Shown here piece after piece: positions 1 through 9,080 of a stretch of 48,099 bases of DNA. Position numbers and translations under genes: made by a program. Position 1 is the first letter of the stretch; each line of letters opens with the position of its first letter. This DNA comes from Clostridia bacterium. Its GTDB lineage: Bacteria > Bacillota > Clostridia > UBA1212. Location: assembly GCA_017625675.1 (NCBI GenBank), contig JAGAKK010000039.1:1-48099 (forward strand). Reading direction: 5' to 3'. The notes beneath the pieces are model-generated. The model saw only the letters and a program-made list of their open reading frames with translations, made no database searches and had not been told where the DNA came from.

Positions 1-154
1 AGCTATTGAAAAATATATAAAATATTACAATGAAAAGAGAATCAAAGAAAAGCTTGGATGGATGAGTCCGGTGCAATATCGGCTCACTGCTGTGGCTGCA
101 TAAAACAGTCATAAGGCAGAATTAATAAAAGTCCAACTTTTGGGGGGCAGGTCA
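1..154 (+). mobile_element. Right end of an IS150-group (IS3 family) insertion sequence, truncated by the window edge
   Basis: The first 103 bases encode the C-terminus of an IS3-family OrfB transposase. Bases 131-154 form a right terminal inverted repeat ending in CA; its reverse complement begins TGACCTGCCCCC and ends GTTGGAC, matching the known IS150 terminus pattern (TG..CTGC.CCC...GTTGGAC). The left end and the rest of the element lie outside the window, so intactness cannot be judged. Immediately beyond 154 the flank continues as part of a palindromic repeat seen again near 43.9 kb. Confidence 0.8.
2..103 (+). CDS. IS3-family transposase OrfB, C-terminal fragment
   Basis: Thirty-three codons are open from the window edge to a TAA at 101-103. 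The peptide has the tail typical of IS3/IS150 OrfB integrases: an IKYYNEKRIKEKLGW stretch followed by MSPVQYR, which lies after the catalytic DDE domain. The protein would be the DDE transposase that, with OrfA, cuts and joins the element ends. Only the last part is visible, so activity cannot be assessed. The stop lies 51 bases before the inferred right end of the element, normal for this group. Confidence 0.8.
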   Translation, partial: AIEKYIKYYNEKRIKEKLGWMSPVQYRLTAVAA

Positions 155-180
155 CTGCCCCCTGACTCACTGCGAAAAAG
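155..180 (+). repeat. Partial palindromic repeat abutting the IS right end
   Basis: Directly after the IS end the sequence CTGCCCCCTGACTCA continues into CTGCGAAAAAG. The same arrangement (CTGCCCCCTGACTCA then TTGCAAAAAAAG) occurs at 43889-43912. The flank therefore looks like the right half of a repeat unit into or beside which the IS inserted. With the IS terminus it also makes a perfect 8-bp hairpin: GGGGGCAG at 143-150, loop GTCA, CTGCCCCC at 155-162. Confidence 0.6.
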
Positions 181-206
181 CCCTTAGTTATGAGGTTTCG
201 GCTTTT

Positions 207-232
207 AAAAGTGGCACTTCGGTGCCGCTTTT
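207..232 (+). terminator. Terminator-like hairpin
   Basis: An 11-bp stem (AAAAGTGGCAC / GTGCCGCTTTT, one T-G wobble) with a stable TTCG tetraloop; the right arm itself ends in four T. It may insulate the downstream gene from transcription coming out of the IS. The palindromic repeat at 232-259 starts at its last base. Confidence 0.5.
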
Positions 233-259
233 GAGTCAGGGGGGCAGGTCACTGACTCA
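232..259 (+). repeat. Palindromic repeat unit (TGAGTCA / TGACTCA arms)
   Basis: Seven-base inverted arms, TGAGTCA (232-238) and TGACTCA (253-259), enclose the core GGGGGGCAGGTCAC. The same core recurs at about 40.64, 40.67 and 43.84 kb with matching or alternative self-complementary arms. The unit lies just upstream of the -35 box at 265, so it could also shape expression of the SGNH hydrolase. Confidence 0.75.
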
Positions 260-264
260 TTCCC

Positions 265-293
265 TTGTTTTTTACAGCAATTCATTGTATAAT
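265..293 (+). promoter_or_regulatory. Sigma-A promoter for the SGNH hydrolase
   Basis: TTGTTT (265-270), a 17-bp spacer and a perfect TATAAT (288-293) lie 33 bases before the chosen start codon. An AGGAG ribosome binding site is at 311-315. Confidence 0.7.
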
Positions 294-326
294 GATTCCA
301 ACAGTAAAAAAGGAGCATTTACCACT

Positions 327-1349
327 ATGTTTACAAACAAAGACAACATTATGCAAAACGAACCCGTATATCCCCTGCTGGAAAAAGACGGCACGTTTAC
401 GCCGTTGGGATTGCTTTTCCCTATAAAAGAAATAATAAAAGTCACCGACTCCGCTTTTGAAAAAGAATACATTGAAGGCGTTGACTACGAATTAACCAGT
501 GACGGTCTTCTTAAAATAATCGTTGGCGGCGCAATTCCCTGTGTCCCTTACGGCGCCTATTACCCTGATGAGCTTGTCCCCGGGGAAGCCTTTGGAAGAA
601 CCGGAGGCGGCCTTATTATGTTCAGCGAGGACGGACGTTTTCACAAGAGCCAGATTGCCGTAACGTATAAATACGACGGACAATGGGACGGACCGTTGCC
701 TGAAAATCAGAGCAAAAAAATCAACAGATTTCTGGAGAAAGCAGAAAAAAAAGATGCGGTTACAGTGCTATTTTACGGTGACAGCATTACCGTTGGCGCA
801 AATGCCAGCAGCTTTATGGGGCTTCCTCCTTACTCAAAAACCTGGACTGAACAAGTCACGGAAGTCATTGAGAAAAAATATGACAACCATAATATAAAAT
901 ACGTAAACACCGCCGTTGGCGGCACCACCAGCGATTGGGGCCTTCAAGAGGCCAATGAAAGAGTTTTCCCTTACCAACCCGACGTTATGTTCCTTGCCTT
1001 CGGTATGAACTGCGGCGGCGCTGTGACTCCTGAAGGATTCAAGGAAAATCTTAAGGGAATAATCTCTGTAGCAAGAGAAAGCAACCCCAAATGCGACGTC
1101 GTTCTCATATCAACCAGCCTTCCGAACAAAGACGTGGCAGGCTTTATGGGAATGCAGCCCCTTTACATTGAAAAGATAAGAGAAATTGCCGAAGAGCTGG
1201 ACCACGTTGCCGTGGCGGATATGACGGGTATGCACCAATATCTCCTGACAAAAAAGAGATTTTGCGATATGACAGGAAACAACGTAAACCACCCCAACGA
1301 CTTCCTCGTTAACGTGTATGCAGACACAGTTATCAAGACGATATTATGA
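327..1349 (+). CDS. SGNH/GDSL-family hydrolase
   Basis: A 340-residue protein of the SGNH hydrolase superfamily, esterases that include carbohydrate acetyl-esterases. The C-terminal half holds the diagnostic blocks: FYGDSIT (Ser153 as nucleophile), a glycine block AVGG near 197, GMN near 226 supplying the oxyanion Asn, and NHPND near 321 with the catalytic His. The Asp expected three residues before that His is Asn, a variant also found in GDSL relatives. The first ~140 residues look like a beta-rich accessory domain. No signal peptide is visible, so it is probably cytoplasmic. ATG 327 was chosen because it has AGGAG 11 bases upstream; an in-frame upstream extension would run through the promoter and the repeat. 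Substrate unknown. Confidence 0.75.
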   Translation: MFTNKDNIMQNEPVYPLLEKDGTFTPLGLLFPIKEIIKVTDSAFEKEYIEGVDYELTSDGLLKIIVGGAIPCVPYGAYYPDELVPGEAFGRTGGGLIMFSEDGRFHKSQIAVTYKYDGQWDGPLPENQSKKINRFLEKAEKKDAVTVLFYGDSITVGANASSFMGLPPYSKTWTEQVTEVIEKKYDNHNIKYVNTAVGGTTSDWGLQEANERVFPYQPDVMFLAFGMNCGGAVTPEGFKENLKGIISVARESNPKCDVVLISTSLPNKDVAGFMGMQPLYIEKIREIAEELDHVAVADMTGMHQYLLTKKRFCDMTGNNVNHPNDFLVNVYADTVIKTIL

Positions 1350-1370
1350 TTAATCAAGGACAATGCCAAC

Positions 1371-3227
1371 ATGAAAAATGACTTTTTACCCATAAGCAAA
1401 GAAGATATGAAAGCACGGGGCTGGGACTTCGTGGATTTCACCTACGTTATCGGCGATGCCTATGTGGATCACTACTCCTTCGGGCCTGCTGTCATAAGCA
1501 GAATCCTTGAAAAGAACGGTTACCGTGTGGGAATCATTTCCCAGCCTGACTGGAAGAAAAAAGAGAGCATTGACGTTTTTGGCAGACCTCGCCTCGGCTT
1601 TCTCGTATCAGCCGGCAATATGGACTCAATGGTAAACCACTATACCGTTGCAAAGAAAAAAAGAAGCAGTGACGCATACACGCCGGGAGGCATTATCGGG
1701 AAACGACCTGACTATGCCACGGTAGTATATTCAAATCTCATAAGGCAGACCTATAAGGACGTTCCCATAATCATCGGCGGTGTCGAGGCAAGCCTTCGAA
1801 GAATGGCGCACTACGATTATTGGTCAGACTCCTTCAAAAGGTCAATACTTTTAGACTCTCAGGCAGACCTGCTCCTTTACGGCATGGGCGAAAAAAGCAT
1901 AGTTGAGGTAGCAGATGCCTTGGCAGGAGGACTTCTTGCAAAGGATATCACATATATTAAAGGCTCTGTTTACAAGGCAAAGTCCTTGGAAAACCTTCAC
2001 GAGGATTACATCATTCTCCCTGATTTTACGGAAATGAAGGAAGACAAAAAGCGCTACGCGGAGAGCTTTTCACTGCAATACGAAAACACAGATCCTTTCA
2101 CCGCCAAAAAACTTGCAGAGCCCTACGGAGATAAATTATTCGTAATTCAGAATCCTCCTCAGGAACCCCTTACAGAGGATGAATTTGACGAAGTCTGCGA
2201 GCTCCCGTATATGAAAAACGCCCACCCCTCTTACGATAAAGAAGGAGGCGTTGCAGCTCTTCCCGAGGTAAAATTCGGGCTCTCATCAAACAGAGGGTGT
2301 TTCGGCAGCTGCAGCTTCTGTTCCATTGCTTTCCATCAGGGAAGAATACTTCAGACAAGAAGTCACGACTCCCTTATCAGAGAAGCCCAGGCCTTCAAAG
2401 ATGACAAGGACTTTAAGGGATATATCCACGACGTCGGCGGCCCAACCGCCAATTTCAGACACCCTGCCTGCGAAAAGCAACTGACCCACGGCGCATGCAA
2501 AAGTCGCCAATGCCTTTTCCCTACGCCCTGCAAAAATCTCCGGGCAGATCACAGCGACTATATGAAATTGCTGAGGAAGCTAAGGGCATTGCCCCATGTA
2601 AAAAAAGTTTTTGTAAGGTCAGGCATACGCTTTGACTACATTATGCAAGACCCTAAATGCAATTCAGTTCTTAAGGAGCTTTCGGAGCACCACATCAGCG
2701 GACAGATGCGCGTTGCCCCGGAGCACATTTCCGACACGGTGCTTCACTACATGGGAAAACCTCAGAGCAGCGTCTACAAGGCCTTCGTAAAAAAGTTTCA
2801 GGATATTAACGGCAATAAACAGTTCGTTGTCCCCTACCTTATGTCCTCCCATCCGGGTTCTACCCTTAAAGAGGCAATAAAGCTGGCAGAATATCTCCAC
2901 TCCATCGGCCACACCCCGGAGCAGGTTCAGGACTTCTACCCCACACCCTCCACGGTATCCACCTGTATGTACTACACAGGCTACGACCCACGGACAATGA
3001 AGAAGGTATACACGCCAAGGGACCCCCACGAAAAGGCGATGCAAAGGGCGTTAATGCAGTACAAGCTTCCCCACAATTACAAGCTTGTAAAAGAAGCATT
3101 GATTACGGCAGGCCGAGAGGACCTTATCGGCTTTGACAAAAAATGCCTGATAAGACCGGAAAAGGGAGCGCCTCCCCAAAAGCGATTCACACCGCATTCA
3201 ACTCCAAGAAAAAAACACAAGAAATAA
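1371..3227 (+). CDS. YgiQ family radical SAM protein
   Basis: A 618-residue protein with the UPF0313/YgiQ signature. The radical SAM cluster motif CxxxCxxC is Cys310, Cys314, Cys317, followed by SIAFHQGR. The long N-terminal domain (FVDFTYVIGDAYVDH, and IIGGVEASLRR near 135-145) is of the cobalamin-binding-like type found in this family. Full length for the family (600-750). The reaction is not established. It begins 21 bases after the SGNH gene with AAGGA upstream, so the two are probably co-transcribed. It ends in a Lys/Arg/Pro-rich tail. Confidence 0.85.
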   Translation: MKNDFLPISKEDMKARGWDFVDFTYVIGDAYVDHYSFGPAVISRILEKNGYRVGIISQPDWKKKESIDVFGRPRLGFLVSAGNMDSMVNHYTVAKKKRSSDAYTPGGIIGKRPDYATVVYSNLIRQTYKDVPIIIGGVEASLRRMAHYDYWSDSFKRSILLDSQADLLLYGMGEKSIVEVADALAGGLLAKDITYIKGSVYKAKSLENLHEDYIILPDFTEMKEDKKRYAESFSLQYENTDPFTAKKLAEPYGDKLFVIQNPPQEPLTEDEFDEVCELPYMKNAHPSYDKEGGVAALPEVKFGLSSNRGCFGSCSFCSIAFHQGRILQTRSHDSLIREAQAFKDDKDFKGYIHDVGGPTANFRHPACEKQLTHGACKSRQCLFPTPCKNLRADHSDYMKLLRKLRALPHVKKVFVRSGIRFDYIMQDPKCNSVLKELSEHHISGQMRVAPEHISDTVLHYMGKPQSSVYKAFVKKFQDINGNKQFVVPYLMSSHPGSTLKEAIKLAEYLHSIGHTPEQVQDFYPTPSTVSTCMYYTGYDPRTMKKVYTPRDPHEKAMQRALMQYKLPHNYKLVKEALITAGREDLIGFDKKCLIRPEKGAPPQKRFTPHSTPRKKHKK

Positions 3228-3233
3228 AAAATG

Positions 3234-3265
3234 CACCCGAGAACCTTTCAGAAGATTCCCGGGTG
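3234..3265 (-). terminator. Rho-independent terminator of the tgt-yajC operon (possibly bidirectional)
   Basis: On the minus strand a 14-bp stem (CACCCGGGAATCTT / AAGGTTCTCGGGTG, two G-T wobbles) with a CTGA loop is followed by CATTTTTTATTT. On the plus strand the two wobbles become A-C mismatches and the T-run is weaker, so it best serves yajC and may serve the ygiQ-like gene less efficiently. Confidence 0.85.
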
Positions 3266-3295
3266 TTTTGCTTTAAATAAAACTGCAAATATTGA

Positions 3296-3745
3296 TTATT
3301 TTGTAGCTTTTGTATTCTCTTCATCAGAAACAGGCTTCTGGATCTCGCGGATAGCCCAGCTCTTGAATTCAATGAGAGTATTGTCAATAGAGGACTGAAT
3401 AGTGATGGTGTCGTCCTTGATATTAATGATCTTTCCGCAGATACCGCCAATGGTAACAACGTCCACACCGAGAACGATACTGTTCTTCATCTCTTCCTCT
3501 TCTTTTTTGCGCTTTTTCTGAGGTCTGAAGATAAGGAAGTAGAACATAGCGCCTATAAGTACCACGTAAACCAGAAGCATGATAATCTGCTGTGAACCGC
3601 AACCGGGGTTCTGGGCCGGTCCATCTGCACCGGCTGTAGCAGAAGCTATAGGAGCAGCGCTCTCTGCAAAAGCAAACAAGCAGGACTGTGTCACCAAAAG
3701 CGCCACAATAGTAATAATCGCAATAAGCTTTGTTTTAAATTTCAT
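3296..3745 (-). CDS. yajC: Preprotein translocase subunit YajC
   Basis: A 149-residue protein. Residues 1-25 look like a signal sequence ending in FAFAES, followed by an Ala/Pro/Gly-rich segment, a transmembrane helix (IIMLLVYVVLIGAMFYFLI), the diagnostic FRPQKKRKKEEEE basic/acidic stretch, and the cytoplasmic VLGVDVVTIGGICGKI beta domain. YajC associates with SecDF and supports protein export. The extra N-terminal hydrophobic segment makes it longer than the ~110 residues of E. coli YajC, as in other clostridia. ATG 3745 was chosen because AAAGGTG precedes it; an upstream in-frame codon has no comparable site. Last gene of a tgt-yajC unit. No secDF is visible downstream. Confidence 0.9.
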   Translation of the reverse strand: MKFKTKLIAIITIVALLVTQSCLFAFAESAAPIASATAGADGPAQNPGCGSQQIIMLLVYVVLIGAMFYFLIFRPQKKRKKEEEEMKNSIVLGVDVVTIGGICGKIINIKDDTITIQSSIDNTLIEFKSWAIREIQKPVSDEENTKATK

Positions 3746-3803
3746 AATATTTTTCACCTTTCTCCGACAATTTCCGCCGGTCAAAAATAAACAATTTAAT
3801 TAA

Positions 3804-4928
<1,125 letters not shown>

Positions 4929-4965
4929 TTATTTCCTGCCTTTCAGAAACTATTTACAAGTTAAT

Positions 4966-4994
4966 AGTATATACGAAACCGCATAAAATTTCAA
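4966..4994 (-). promoter_or_regulatory. Sigma-A promoter for tgt-yajC
   Basis: Minus strand TTGAAA (4989-4994), 17-bp spacer, TATACT (4966-4971), 37 bases before the tgt ATG. It lies directly downstream of the hairpin ending the toxin-antitoxin module. Confidence 0.7.
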
Positions 4995-5000
4995 CAACAA

Positions 5001-5029
5001 TAACGCAGGAGATTTTCTCCCCTGCGTTA
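5001..5029 (-). terminator. Terminator-like hairpin after the HigBA module
   Basis: A perfect 9-bp stem (TAACGCAGG / CCTGCGTTA) around an 11-base loop, 32 bases after the antitoxin stop codon on the minus strand. Only a weak T-rich tail (ATTGTTGTTG) follows, so termination may be partial. Confidence 0.55.
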
Positions 5030-5060
5030 ATTAGCAATTTACTAAAACATAGCAGCGTGT

Positions 5061-5345
5061 TCACTGACCTACGGGAACAAACTCCACCTTTAATTTCATA
5101 CCCAAACCCTCTGCCAATCTTTGCAAAGTCCTCAAAGAAGGATTAGCATTACCATTCTCCAGTTTGCTGATGTCAGCCTGCGCAATACCCGTTCGCATTG
5201 CCAGCTCCTTTTGCGTCAGTCCCGCCGCCTTTCTGGCATCCAACATCGCTTGAATAATTGAAAATTCCACCTCAAGTGCATCATATTCTTTTTTGAACTC
5301 TTCATTTTCAAGTTGTTCTTTCAAAAAATCCTTGTAATTTGTCAT
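5061..5345 (-). CDS. HigA-type XRE-family antitoxin
   Basis: A 94-residue helix-turn-helix protein. The Cro/C1 domain spans about 40-88 (AGLTQKELAMRTGIAQADIS, then KLENGNANPSLRTLQRLAEG). The N-terminal ~35 residues are helical and acidic and probably contact the toxin. The family neutralises the co-encoded HigB/RelE-type toxin and autorepresses the operon. It begins one base after the toxin stop codon, in toxin-first order typical of HigBA. Two direct repeats in the promoter (5719-5761) are the likely DNA targets. Confidence 0.85.
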   Translation of the reverse strand: MTNYKDFLKEQLENEEFKKEYDALEVEFSIIQAMLDARKAAGLTQKELAMRTGIAQADISKLENGNANPSLRTLQRLAEGLGMKLKVEFVPVGQ

Positions 5346-5346
5346 A

Positions 5347-5700
5347 TCATTTTCCCTCTCTGTTTAAAAACTCATTACGATACTTTCTTGCAATCTCAAT
5401 TTCATTTTTAGGAGTCTTCTGTGTTTTCTTTATAAAACCATTTGTAAGGACTATTTTTTTACCGATTACGAAAAAATACAACACTCTGGATATATTTGAA
5501 CCGCACTTTGCTCTGATTTCAAATATTCCATCAACAAGGTGCTCAGAATACGGCATTCTCAAAGCCGTTCCATTCTTTGCGAGCAGGTCAATCGTTCGCA
5601 ATAATCTCGCCCTCATTTTATCGTCAACGGACAAAAGAAATTCTTTGACAGGTTCTTTTCCATCCGGCTTATCATAAAAAACAATCTCAAACTCCTGCAT
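5347..5700 (-). CDS. HigB/RelE-like toxin (phage Gp49-like family)
   Basis: A 117-residue protein of the RelE-ParE superfamily, Gp49-like/HigB branch. Features: the N-terminal strand FEIVFYDKPDGKEPVKEFL, helix KMRARLLRTIDLLAKNG, then FEIRAKCGSNISRVLYFF and GFIKKTQKTPKNEIEIARK, the usual core ending in a Lys-rich helix. Members are ribosome-dependent mRNA endonucleases that inhibit translation. First gene of the operon, starting at ATG 5700 with AGGAG nine bases upstream. It sits with the antitoxin between queA and tgt. Confidence 0.85.
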   Translation of the reverse strand: MQEFEIVFYDKPDGKEPVKEFLLSVDDKMRARLLRTIDLLAKNGTALRMPYSEHLVDGIFEIRAKCGSNISRVLYFFVIGKKIVLTNGFIKKTQKTPKNEIEIARKYRNEFLNREGK

Positions 5701-5718
5701 GCGTAGTGTCTCCTAAAA

Positions 5719-5761
5719 ATATGGGATTTATCCCTTGCTTTTAATATATGTGATTTATCCC
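5719..5761 (-). promoter_or_regulatory. Duplicated operator sites of the HigBA module
   Basis: Two near-identical 16-bp boxes, ATATGGGATTTATCCC (5719-5734) and ATATGTGATTTATCCC (5746-5761), are spaced 27 bp apart in the same orientation. One lies in the promoter spacer and the other between the -10 box and the toxin start. This is a classic autorepression layout, inferred rather than demonstrated. Confidence 0.7.
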
Positions 5762-5784
5762 ATATTGTCAATAGTTTGACAATA
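5743..5784 (-). promoter_or_regulatory. Promoter of the HigBA module with inverted repeat over the -35 box
   Basis: Minus-strand TTGACA (5766-5771), 17-bp spacer and TATATT (5743-5748). A 9-bp inverted repeat, TATTGTCAA / TTGACAATA with a 4-base loop (5763-5784), includes the -35 hexamer and may be a further regulator site. Confidence 0.75.
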
Positions 5785-5863
5785 GATTTTCACGTTTTTC
5801 TCCTTTTATCTCATAAGTCCAACACATTAAGGCTCATATAATCAAACAGTTTAGTCTTTACAA

Positions 5864-5903
5864 AATAATACCAATCGGTTGTAAGTTATCGATTGGTATT
5901 ATT
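5864..5903 (-). terminator. Hairpin terminating the ribU-foldase-queA transcript
   Basis: A perfect 14-bp inverted repeat (AATAATACCAATCG / CGATTGGTATTATT) with a 12-base loop, 49 bases past the queA stop. The right arm ends in T-rich sequence on both strands but no long T-run follows, so efficiency is uncertain. Confidence 0.6.
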
Positions 5904-5951
5904 GTATATTATTCATTTACTTCTTTATAAGATATGTGACCAGAATTTCAT

Positions 5952-6998
5952 TTATACTATAAACATCGCATCACCAAAGGAAAAGAATCTGTAACGCTCC
6001 TTAATTGCCTCCTCATAGGCATTGAGAACATTTTCCCTGCCTGCCAATGCGCTTACAAGCATCACAAGAGTTGACTCCGGCAAATGGAAGTTAGTGATAA
6101 GGCCGTCCAGCACCTTGAACTTGTACCCGGGGTAAATAAATATCCTTGTAGAGGATTTCACCGGAGCCAGGTGTCCGTCATCTGATGCCGCAGACTCAAG
6201 CACACGGCAAGACGTTGTTCCTACGGCAATCACTCTGTCGCCCCGCATCTTGGCGGCGTTGATTTTTTCACAAGCCTCTGCGGTAAGCTCATAGCTTTCC
6301 TCGTGCATGTAATGTTCTTCAACCTTTTCAGCCTTTACCGGCCTGAACGTGCCAAGGCCTACGTGAAGCGTTACAAAGGCAACGTCCACGCCCATAGCCT
6401 TTATTTCCTTAATGAGCTCCTTCGTAAAATGAAGTCCCGCCGTTGGTGCGGCAGCAGACCCTCTCTCACGTGCGTAAACAGTCTGGTATCTCTCAGGATC
6501 ATCCAGTTTTTCCTTAATATAAGGCGGCAAGGGCATTAAACCGATCTTGTCCAGAACCTCCTCAAAGACACCCTCGCAACTGAAAGAAACGACTCTGTTT
6601 CCGTTGTCAAGCACTTCGATTATTCTTGCCTCCAGAAGTCCTTCTCCGAAAATAAACACAGCGCCGGGCTTTGCTCTTCTGCCAGGTCTTAAAATTACTT
6701 CCCAAAGTATTCCCTCTTCTGCATAGTCCTCGTTATTAAGGCGCTTTAACAACACAAACTCGATGGCTGCGCCTGTATCCTTTTTTACGCCGTAAATTCT
6801 GGCAGGAATAACACGTGTGTCATTCATTACAAGACAATCACCGGGCCTGAGTTTTGACTTTATGTCACGAAAAGTGAGATGCTCTGTAGCGCCGCTGTCC
6901 CTGTCGAGGCACAGAAGTCTTGAGGATGCGCGGTCCGAAAGCGGAGTCTGTGCAATAAGCTCCTCAGGAAGATCATAATAAAAATCCTTAACGTCCAT
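5952..6998 (-). CDS. queA: S-adenosylmethionine:tRNA ribosyltransferase-isomerase
   Basis: A 348-residue QueA, which transfers and isomerises the ribosyl group of SAM onto preQ1-tRNA to make epoxyqueuosine. Family segments seen: [15 protein letters not shown] at the N-terminus, [40 protein letters not shown] and [17 protein letters not shown]. Full length. ATG 6998 was chosen because GGAGG lies 12 bases upstream and translation starts at [11 protein letters not shown]; it overlaps the last codons of the foldase gene by 11 bases, indicating translational coupling. Queuosine partner tgt lies downstream beyond the toxin-antitoxin module. Confidence 0.95.
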   Translation of the reverse strand: MDVKDFYYDLPEELIAQTPLSDRASSRLLCLDRDSGATEHLTFRDIKSKLRPGDCLVMNDTRVIPARIYGVKKDTGAAIEFVLLKRLNNEDYAEEGILWEVILRPGRRAKPGAVFIFGEGLLEARIIEVLDNGNRVVSFSCEGVFEEVLDKIGLMPLPPYIKEKLDDPERYQTVYARERGSAAAPTAGLHFTKELIKEIKAMGVDVAFVTLHVGLGTFRPVKAEKVEEHYMHEESYELTAEACEKINAAKMRGDRVIAVGTTSCRVLESAASDDGHLAPVKSSTRIFIYPGYKFKVLDGLITNFHLPESTLVMLVSALAGRENVLNAYEEAIKERYRFFSFGDAMFIV

Positions 6999-8229
6999 AA
7001 TGTTTCTTTCCCTCCGCAACAAAACTCTTTATATCAATACTGCGGTAGGAAGCACTCTTCTCGGCAGTGTATGTTCCCGAATATCTTGCCGCATTGAATT
7101 GTTCTTTAAAATAAAGTTCCTGAGCATAGGCAATTAACTCCTCGCTGTCCTTACAGGCCTCAAAGAAGTATTGCTTGTCACAGCGCACGATAAACGAAGC
7201 AGTTTCATCGTGAATAAGACGAACTTCGCCGGGAGCCATAGTTATCACAGCCTGATACAATGACGGATACTTTACTGCATCTTCGCCAACCACCGTAGCC
7301 TTGCCGTCAGCATTGTCCCCTGTTTCATAAAAAGAATTGGTGTCTTTCTGTTCCGTTATTGCCAATGAAAGCTTCGCATCATCAGCAGCGTAAAGTCCGC
7401 CGGTGGCCTCCACCTTAATGCCGTTAAAGATGCTTTCTGCATTGCTCTTTACAAAGCCATTCTTCCCTTCGTCGGAAGAAGACGTATCAAAATAAACCAT
7501 CGTAACGTCAGCCTTGGCAAACTTTTCATAGTGAGCATTGTAAACCTCCTGAAGAGCCTCCTCGCTCACGTCACATTTGCTGCGAAGGTTTACTGCATAC
7601 TTCTCAGCAAGAAGCCAATTTCCCTGAACCTCCACGTATGTTTCAAAGGACACACCGTAATTTTTTCTGTAATATTCCTCAACGGAAAGCTTTGCGTTTT
7701 CAGCATTTTCAGTACAACTTTTCTTTATCGTATCAATTTCATTCTCAGACAACGACAAGCCGGCCTTCACAGCCTCTCTGTACAGACACACGTATTCCTC
7801 TGCGTACTGCACAGCCTTCTCCTTGACGGAAGAGCATAGAGCGTCATCATTTATGGAAGTCTTCATTAGATACTCAAAATCAGGTCCTTCAATAACGTTT
7901 ATGCAAAACAAATTAAAGAGATCCGCGCCTACTGAAACACCGTCTACAGTGAGTACGGTTTCAGTCTTAACGTTCTCCTCTTTTTTCGCTTTGCTTTTCT
8001 TTATAGCAACGGAAATTCCCGTAACAGCAAGACACAAAACCAATATAACAGCAGACACTATTGACGTAATCATAAGCGCTCTGCCGCTCTGTTCTCTGCC
8101 CTCTGCCTTCGCCTTTTTCCTGCGCTCGTATTCCTCACGGGAAATCGGATGCTTCGAATGAGGCTTGGGTTCTCCACCTGCTACCTCAGCAAGAGACCTG
8201 TATTCTTCTTCCGTATAAGTTTTTTTCAT
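6988..8229 (-). CDS. Membrane-anchored SurA/PrsA-like foldase-type protein
   Basis: A 413-residue protein with a charged cytoplasmic N-terminus (1-50), one transmembrane helix (about 51-75) and an extracytoplasmic, helix-rich domain. The order ([16 protein letters not shown] opening, long helices with Glu/Lys, then [15 protein letters not shown] and a later [21 protein letters not shown]) resembles SurA N-terminal and parvulin-like foldases. The parvulin part is degenerate, so a chaperone role is more likely than prolyl isomerisation; this is inference. It starts 21 bases after ribU and overlaps queA, so it is probably on the riboswitch-controlled transcript. A second protein of this type is at 28171-29991. 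Confidence 0.55.
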   Translation of the reverse strand: MKKTYTEEEYRSLAEVAGGEPKPHSKHPISREEYERRKKAKAEGREQSGRALMITSIVSAVILVLCLAVTGISVAIKKSKAKKEENVKTETVLTVDGVSVGADLFNLFCINVIEGPDFEYLMKTSINDDALCSSVKEKAVQYAEEYVCLYREAVKAGLSLSENEIDTIKKSCTENAENAKLSVEEYYRKNYGVSFETYVEVQGNWLLAEKYAVNLRSKCDVSEEALQEVYNAHYEKFAKADVTMVYFDTSSSDEGKNGFVKSNAESIFNGIKVEATGGLYAADDAKLSLAITEQKDTNSFYETGDNADGKATVVGEDAVKYPSLYQAVITMAPGEVRLIHDETASFIVRCDKQYFFEACKDSEELIAYAQELYFKEQFNAARYSGTYTAEKSASYRSIDIKSFVAEGKKHYGR

Positions 8230-8250
8230 ATTATAAAAAAATACTCCTTA

Positions 8251-8937
8251 CTATCTGAAAAAATCATAGTTGCCGTCTAATACTATAAAAATAACAACCA
8301 ACGACAAAATAATAAACAGCACTGAGAAAATCATCAGAATAACTGTTTTCATATCTGCGCCGTACTGTGAATTTCCTGTTTTCACAAGCTTCGTCTTTCT
8401 GAGAAGCGACACCACCGGTTTATACAGCAACAACATCACCGCCGCATTCATTACGCCTTTGCACAAATTAAAGGGCAAAAGAAGCGAAGGTATAAGGTTT
8501 ATCACCGCAGTACGCACCACACCCATATAAAAAGGCGTAATAAAAAGGTTTGCCAGCATCATCACGGTAACCATAGAAACGACCCCCGTAACAACCGCCA
8601 ATATCGCGCCGTAGAATGTCCTCTTATGCTTATAAACAAGGCCGATTGCCAATGCAAACGTTCCGCTGGACAGGAAATTCATAACCAGCCCGTACCAACC
8701 GGTATCACTTACCGTTACAAGTTCGAGCAACGCCACAACGGCTGCGCTCATCACGCCGTAGGCAGGACCGTACAGCAAAGATAATATTGAAATAAATACG
8801 TCCTTGAAATCAAAGGTAAGAAAGCTCACCTTGAATCTGAAAACAAACATTGCCACGTAGGCCATAGCGCAGAACATAGCGCTTACAACCAGTTTTTTCG
8901 TAGCTGAATCACCGTTATTTGAATTAACGTTATGCAT
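8251..8937 (-). CDS. ribU: Riboflavin ECF transporter substrate-binding subunit
   Basis: A 228-residue integral membrane S component. About six hydrophobic helices are visible, with FDFKDVFISILSLLYGPAYG near 38-58, the conserved family region that helps form the flavin site, and VTVSDTGWYGLVMNFLSSG. S components capture riboflavin and work with the shared EcfAA'T energising module, not encoded in this window. The assignment to riboflavin rests on the FMN riboswitch in its 5' leader. Start ATG 8937 has AAAGG 11 bases upstream. The C-terminal ~30 residues add one further hydrophobic helix (TVILMIFSVLFIILSLVVIF), somewhat longer than typical RibU. Confidence 0.9.
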   Translation of the reverse strand: MHNVNSNNGDSATKKLVVSAMFCAMAYVAMFVFRFKVSFLTFDFKDVFISILSLLYGPAYGVMSAAVVALLELVTVSDTGWYGLVMNFLSSGTFALAIGLVYKHKRTFYGAILAVVTGVVSMVTVMMLANLFITPFYMGVVRTAVINLIPSLLLPFNLCKGVMNAAVMLLLYKPVVSLLRKTKLVKTGNSQYGADMKTVILMIFSVLFIILSLVVIFIVLDGNYDFFR

Positions 8938-8951
8938 AACAATACCAACCT

Positions 8952-9066
8952 TTCTTTATCCGGACTCTACCGTCGGTCAGGGAATCTCACCCTGTCTGCA
9001 ACTGCCCTCGGACTTATGACGAAAAACGCCCATCACCGCCGGTGAGGAATTTCACCTCTCCTAAAA
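8952..9066 (-). promoter_or_regulatory. FMN riboswitch (RFN element) controlling ribU
   Basis: Minus-strand sequence carries the RFN landmarks in order: GAGAGGTGAAATTCCTCACC, GGCGGTGATGGGC, TAAGTCCGAGGGCAGTTGCA, CAGGGTGAGATTCCCTGACC, then GACGGTAGAGTCCGGAT. It ends about 15 bases before ATG 8937, next to the AAAGG ribosome binding site, and no clear terminator follows it, so translational control by FMN is the likelier mechanism. Confidence 0.95.
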
Positions 9067-9080
9067 TTCAGTACATAATC

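Noticed and set aside
222..326. Longer N-terminus for the SGNH hydrolase
   Set aside because: It would translate the palindromic repeat and the promoter; ATG 327 has a good ribosome binding site.
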